From positions 1-61,185 of the forward strand of contig JALHPY010000010.1 in NCBI GenBank assembly GCA_022842305.1: 61,185 nucleotides of DNA, written 5' to 3'. A program made the translations under genes and the position numbers. The DNA is from Rubrivivax sp. Lineage in GTDB: Bacteria; Pseudomonadota; Gammaproteobacteria; Burkholderiales; Burkholderiaceae_C. The notes beneath the pieces are model-generated. The model saw nothing but the letters and a program-made list of their open reading frames with translations. It was not told the DNA's origin and did not search any database. Of the stretch, positions 60,941-61,185 are shown piece by piece (positions within the stretch are counted from its first letter, which is position 1; each line of letters opens with the position of its first letter).

Positions 60941-61185
60941 ATGAGCAATCGCCTGACCCAGATCGCCACCCGCACCGGCGACGACGGCTCCACCGGCCTG
61001 GGCGACGGCACGCGCACGCGCAAGGACGCGCTGCGCGTGCAGGCCATGGGCGAGGTGGACGAGCTCAACTCGGGCCTGGGCGTGCTGCTGGCCGAGCCGC
61101 TGCCGGCCGACGTGCGCGAGCTGCTGGTGACCATCCAGCACGAGCTGTTCAACCTGGGCGGCGAGCTGTCCATCCCCGGCTACAC
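60941..61185 (+). CDS. ATP:cob(I)alamin adenosyltransferase (PduO type), 5' part
   Basis: 81 codons up to the window edge. The N-terminus MSNRLTQIATRTGDDGSTGL shows the PduO nucleotide-binding motif TRTGDDGxTGLGDGxR, followed by KDALRVQAMGEVDELNSGLG with the conserved Asp-Glu-Leu-Asn. It makes adenosylcobalamin for B12-dependent enzymes. Truncated by the window end, so length and C-terminus cannot be judged. Confidence 0.93.
   Translation, partial: MSNRLTQIATRTGDDGSTGLGDGTRTRKDALRVQAMGEVDELNSGLGVLLAEPLPADVRELLVTIQHELFNLGGELSIPGY

Overview
The window comes from a very GC-rich, gene-dense proteobacterial chromosome, most likely a betaproteobacterium of the order Burkholderiales. The reasons are the block mnmG-rsmG-LysE-parA-(argC)-parB with parS sites, the PEP-CTERM/PrsT surface-protein genes with sigma-54 type promoters, the NnrU, pirin and DUF427 household genes, and tight 4-nt stop/start overlaps throughout. 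The genus cannot be fixed from the sequence. No tRNA, rRNA, CRISPR array or insertion sequence was seen.

Layout. 0-7 kb: end of an unknown gene, apt and a KefB-type cation/proton antiporter on the minus strand, then kdsD-kdsC-lptC (Kdo/LPS), an SDR enzyme, and an SbtA-SbtB bicarbonate-transport pair. 7-20 kb: a glycine-rich RRM protein, MarC, a GMC oxidoreductase, an unusual structured intergenic region, two HDOD proteins, an acyl-CoA synthetase, a polyamine-type binding protein, NnrU, pirin, DUF427 and a PD-(D/E)XK-like protein. 19-25 kb: an orphan AAA ATPase, a PEP-CTERM protein and the large TPR protein PrsT. 25-33 kb: a zinc-ribbon membrane protein, a thioredoxin-like protein, a GST, a cysteine-less glutaredoxin-fold protein, a TAP-like hydrolase and a NatAB-type ABC exporter.

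33-38 kb holds a compact peptide-secretion locus: a LuxR solo with a nearly complete acyl-homoserine-lactone pocket, a tra-box-like 18-bp dyad, a 62-residue double-glycine precursor peptide, an attenuator-like terminator, a HlyD-type adaptor and a C39-peptidase ABC transporter. 38-47 kb: DUF2892 and a Crp/Fnr regulator with a candidate operator, YkgJ, then the chromosome-partition block with parS sites inside mnmG and rsmG. 47-53.5 kb: the prkA(yeaG)-yeaH-spoVR(ycgB) stress operon. Its SpoVR gene is interrupted in frame by a 409-residue intein carrying a LAGLIDADG endonuclease, placed in the most conserved SpoVR motif.

53.7-56.7 kb is a small accessory island: a nucleotidyltransferase with its small partner, and a hipBA toxin-antitoxin module with three identical-geometry operators. 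It is bracketed by REP-like hairpin repeats and a 69-bp fragment resembling the FAD-oxidase gene 2.5 kb away. 56.7-61.2 kb: two more PEP-CTERM genes, an FAD-linked oxidase, a VOC protein and the start of a cobalamin adenosyltransferase. All three PEP-CTERM genes and prsT have -24/-12 sequences in the right place and orientation, which suggests one RpoN-dependent surface-protein regulon. The most novel candidates are the SpoVR intein and the LuxR-linked double-glycine peptide system.
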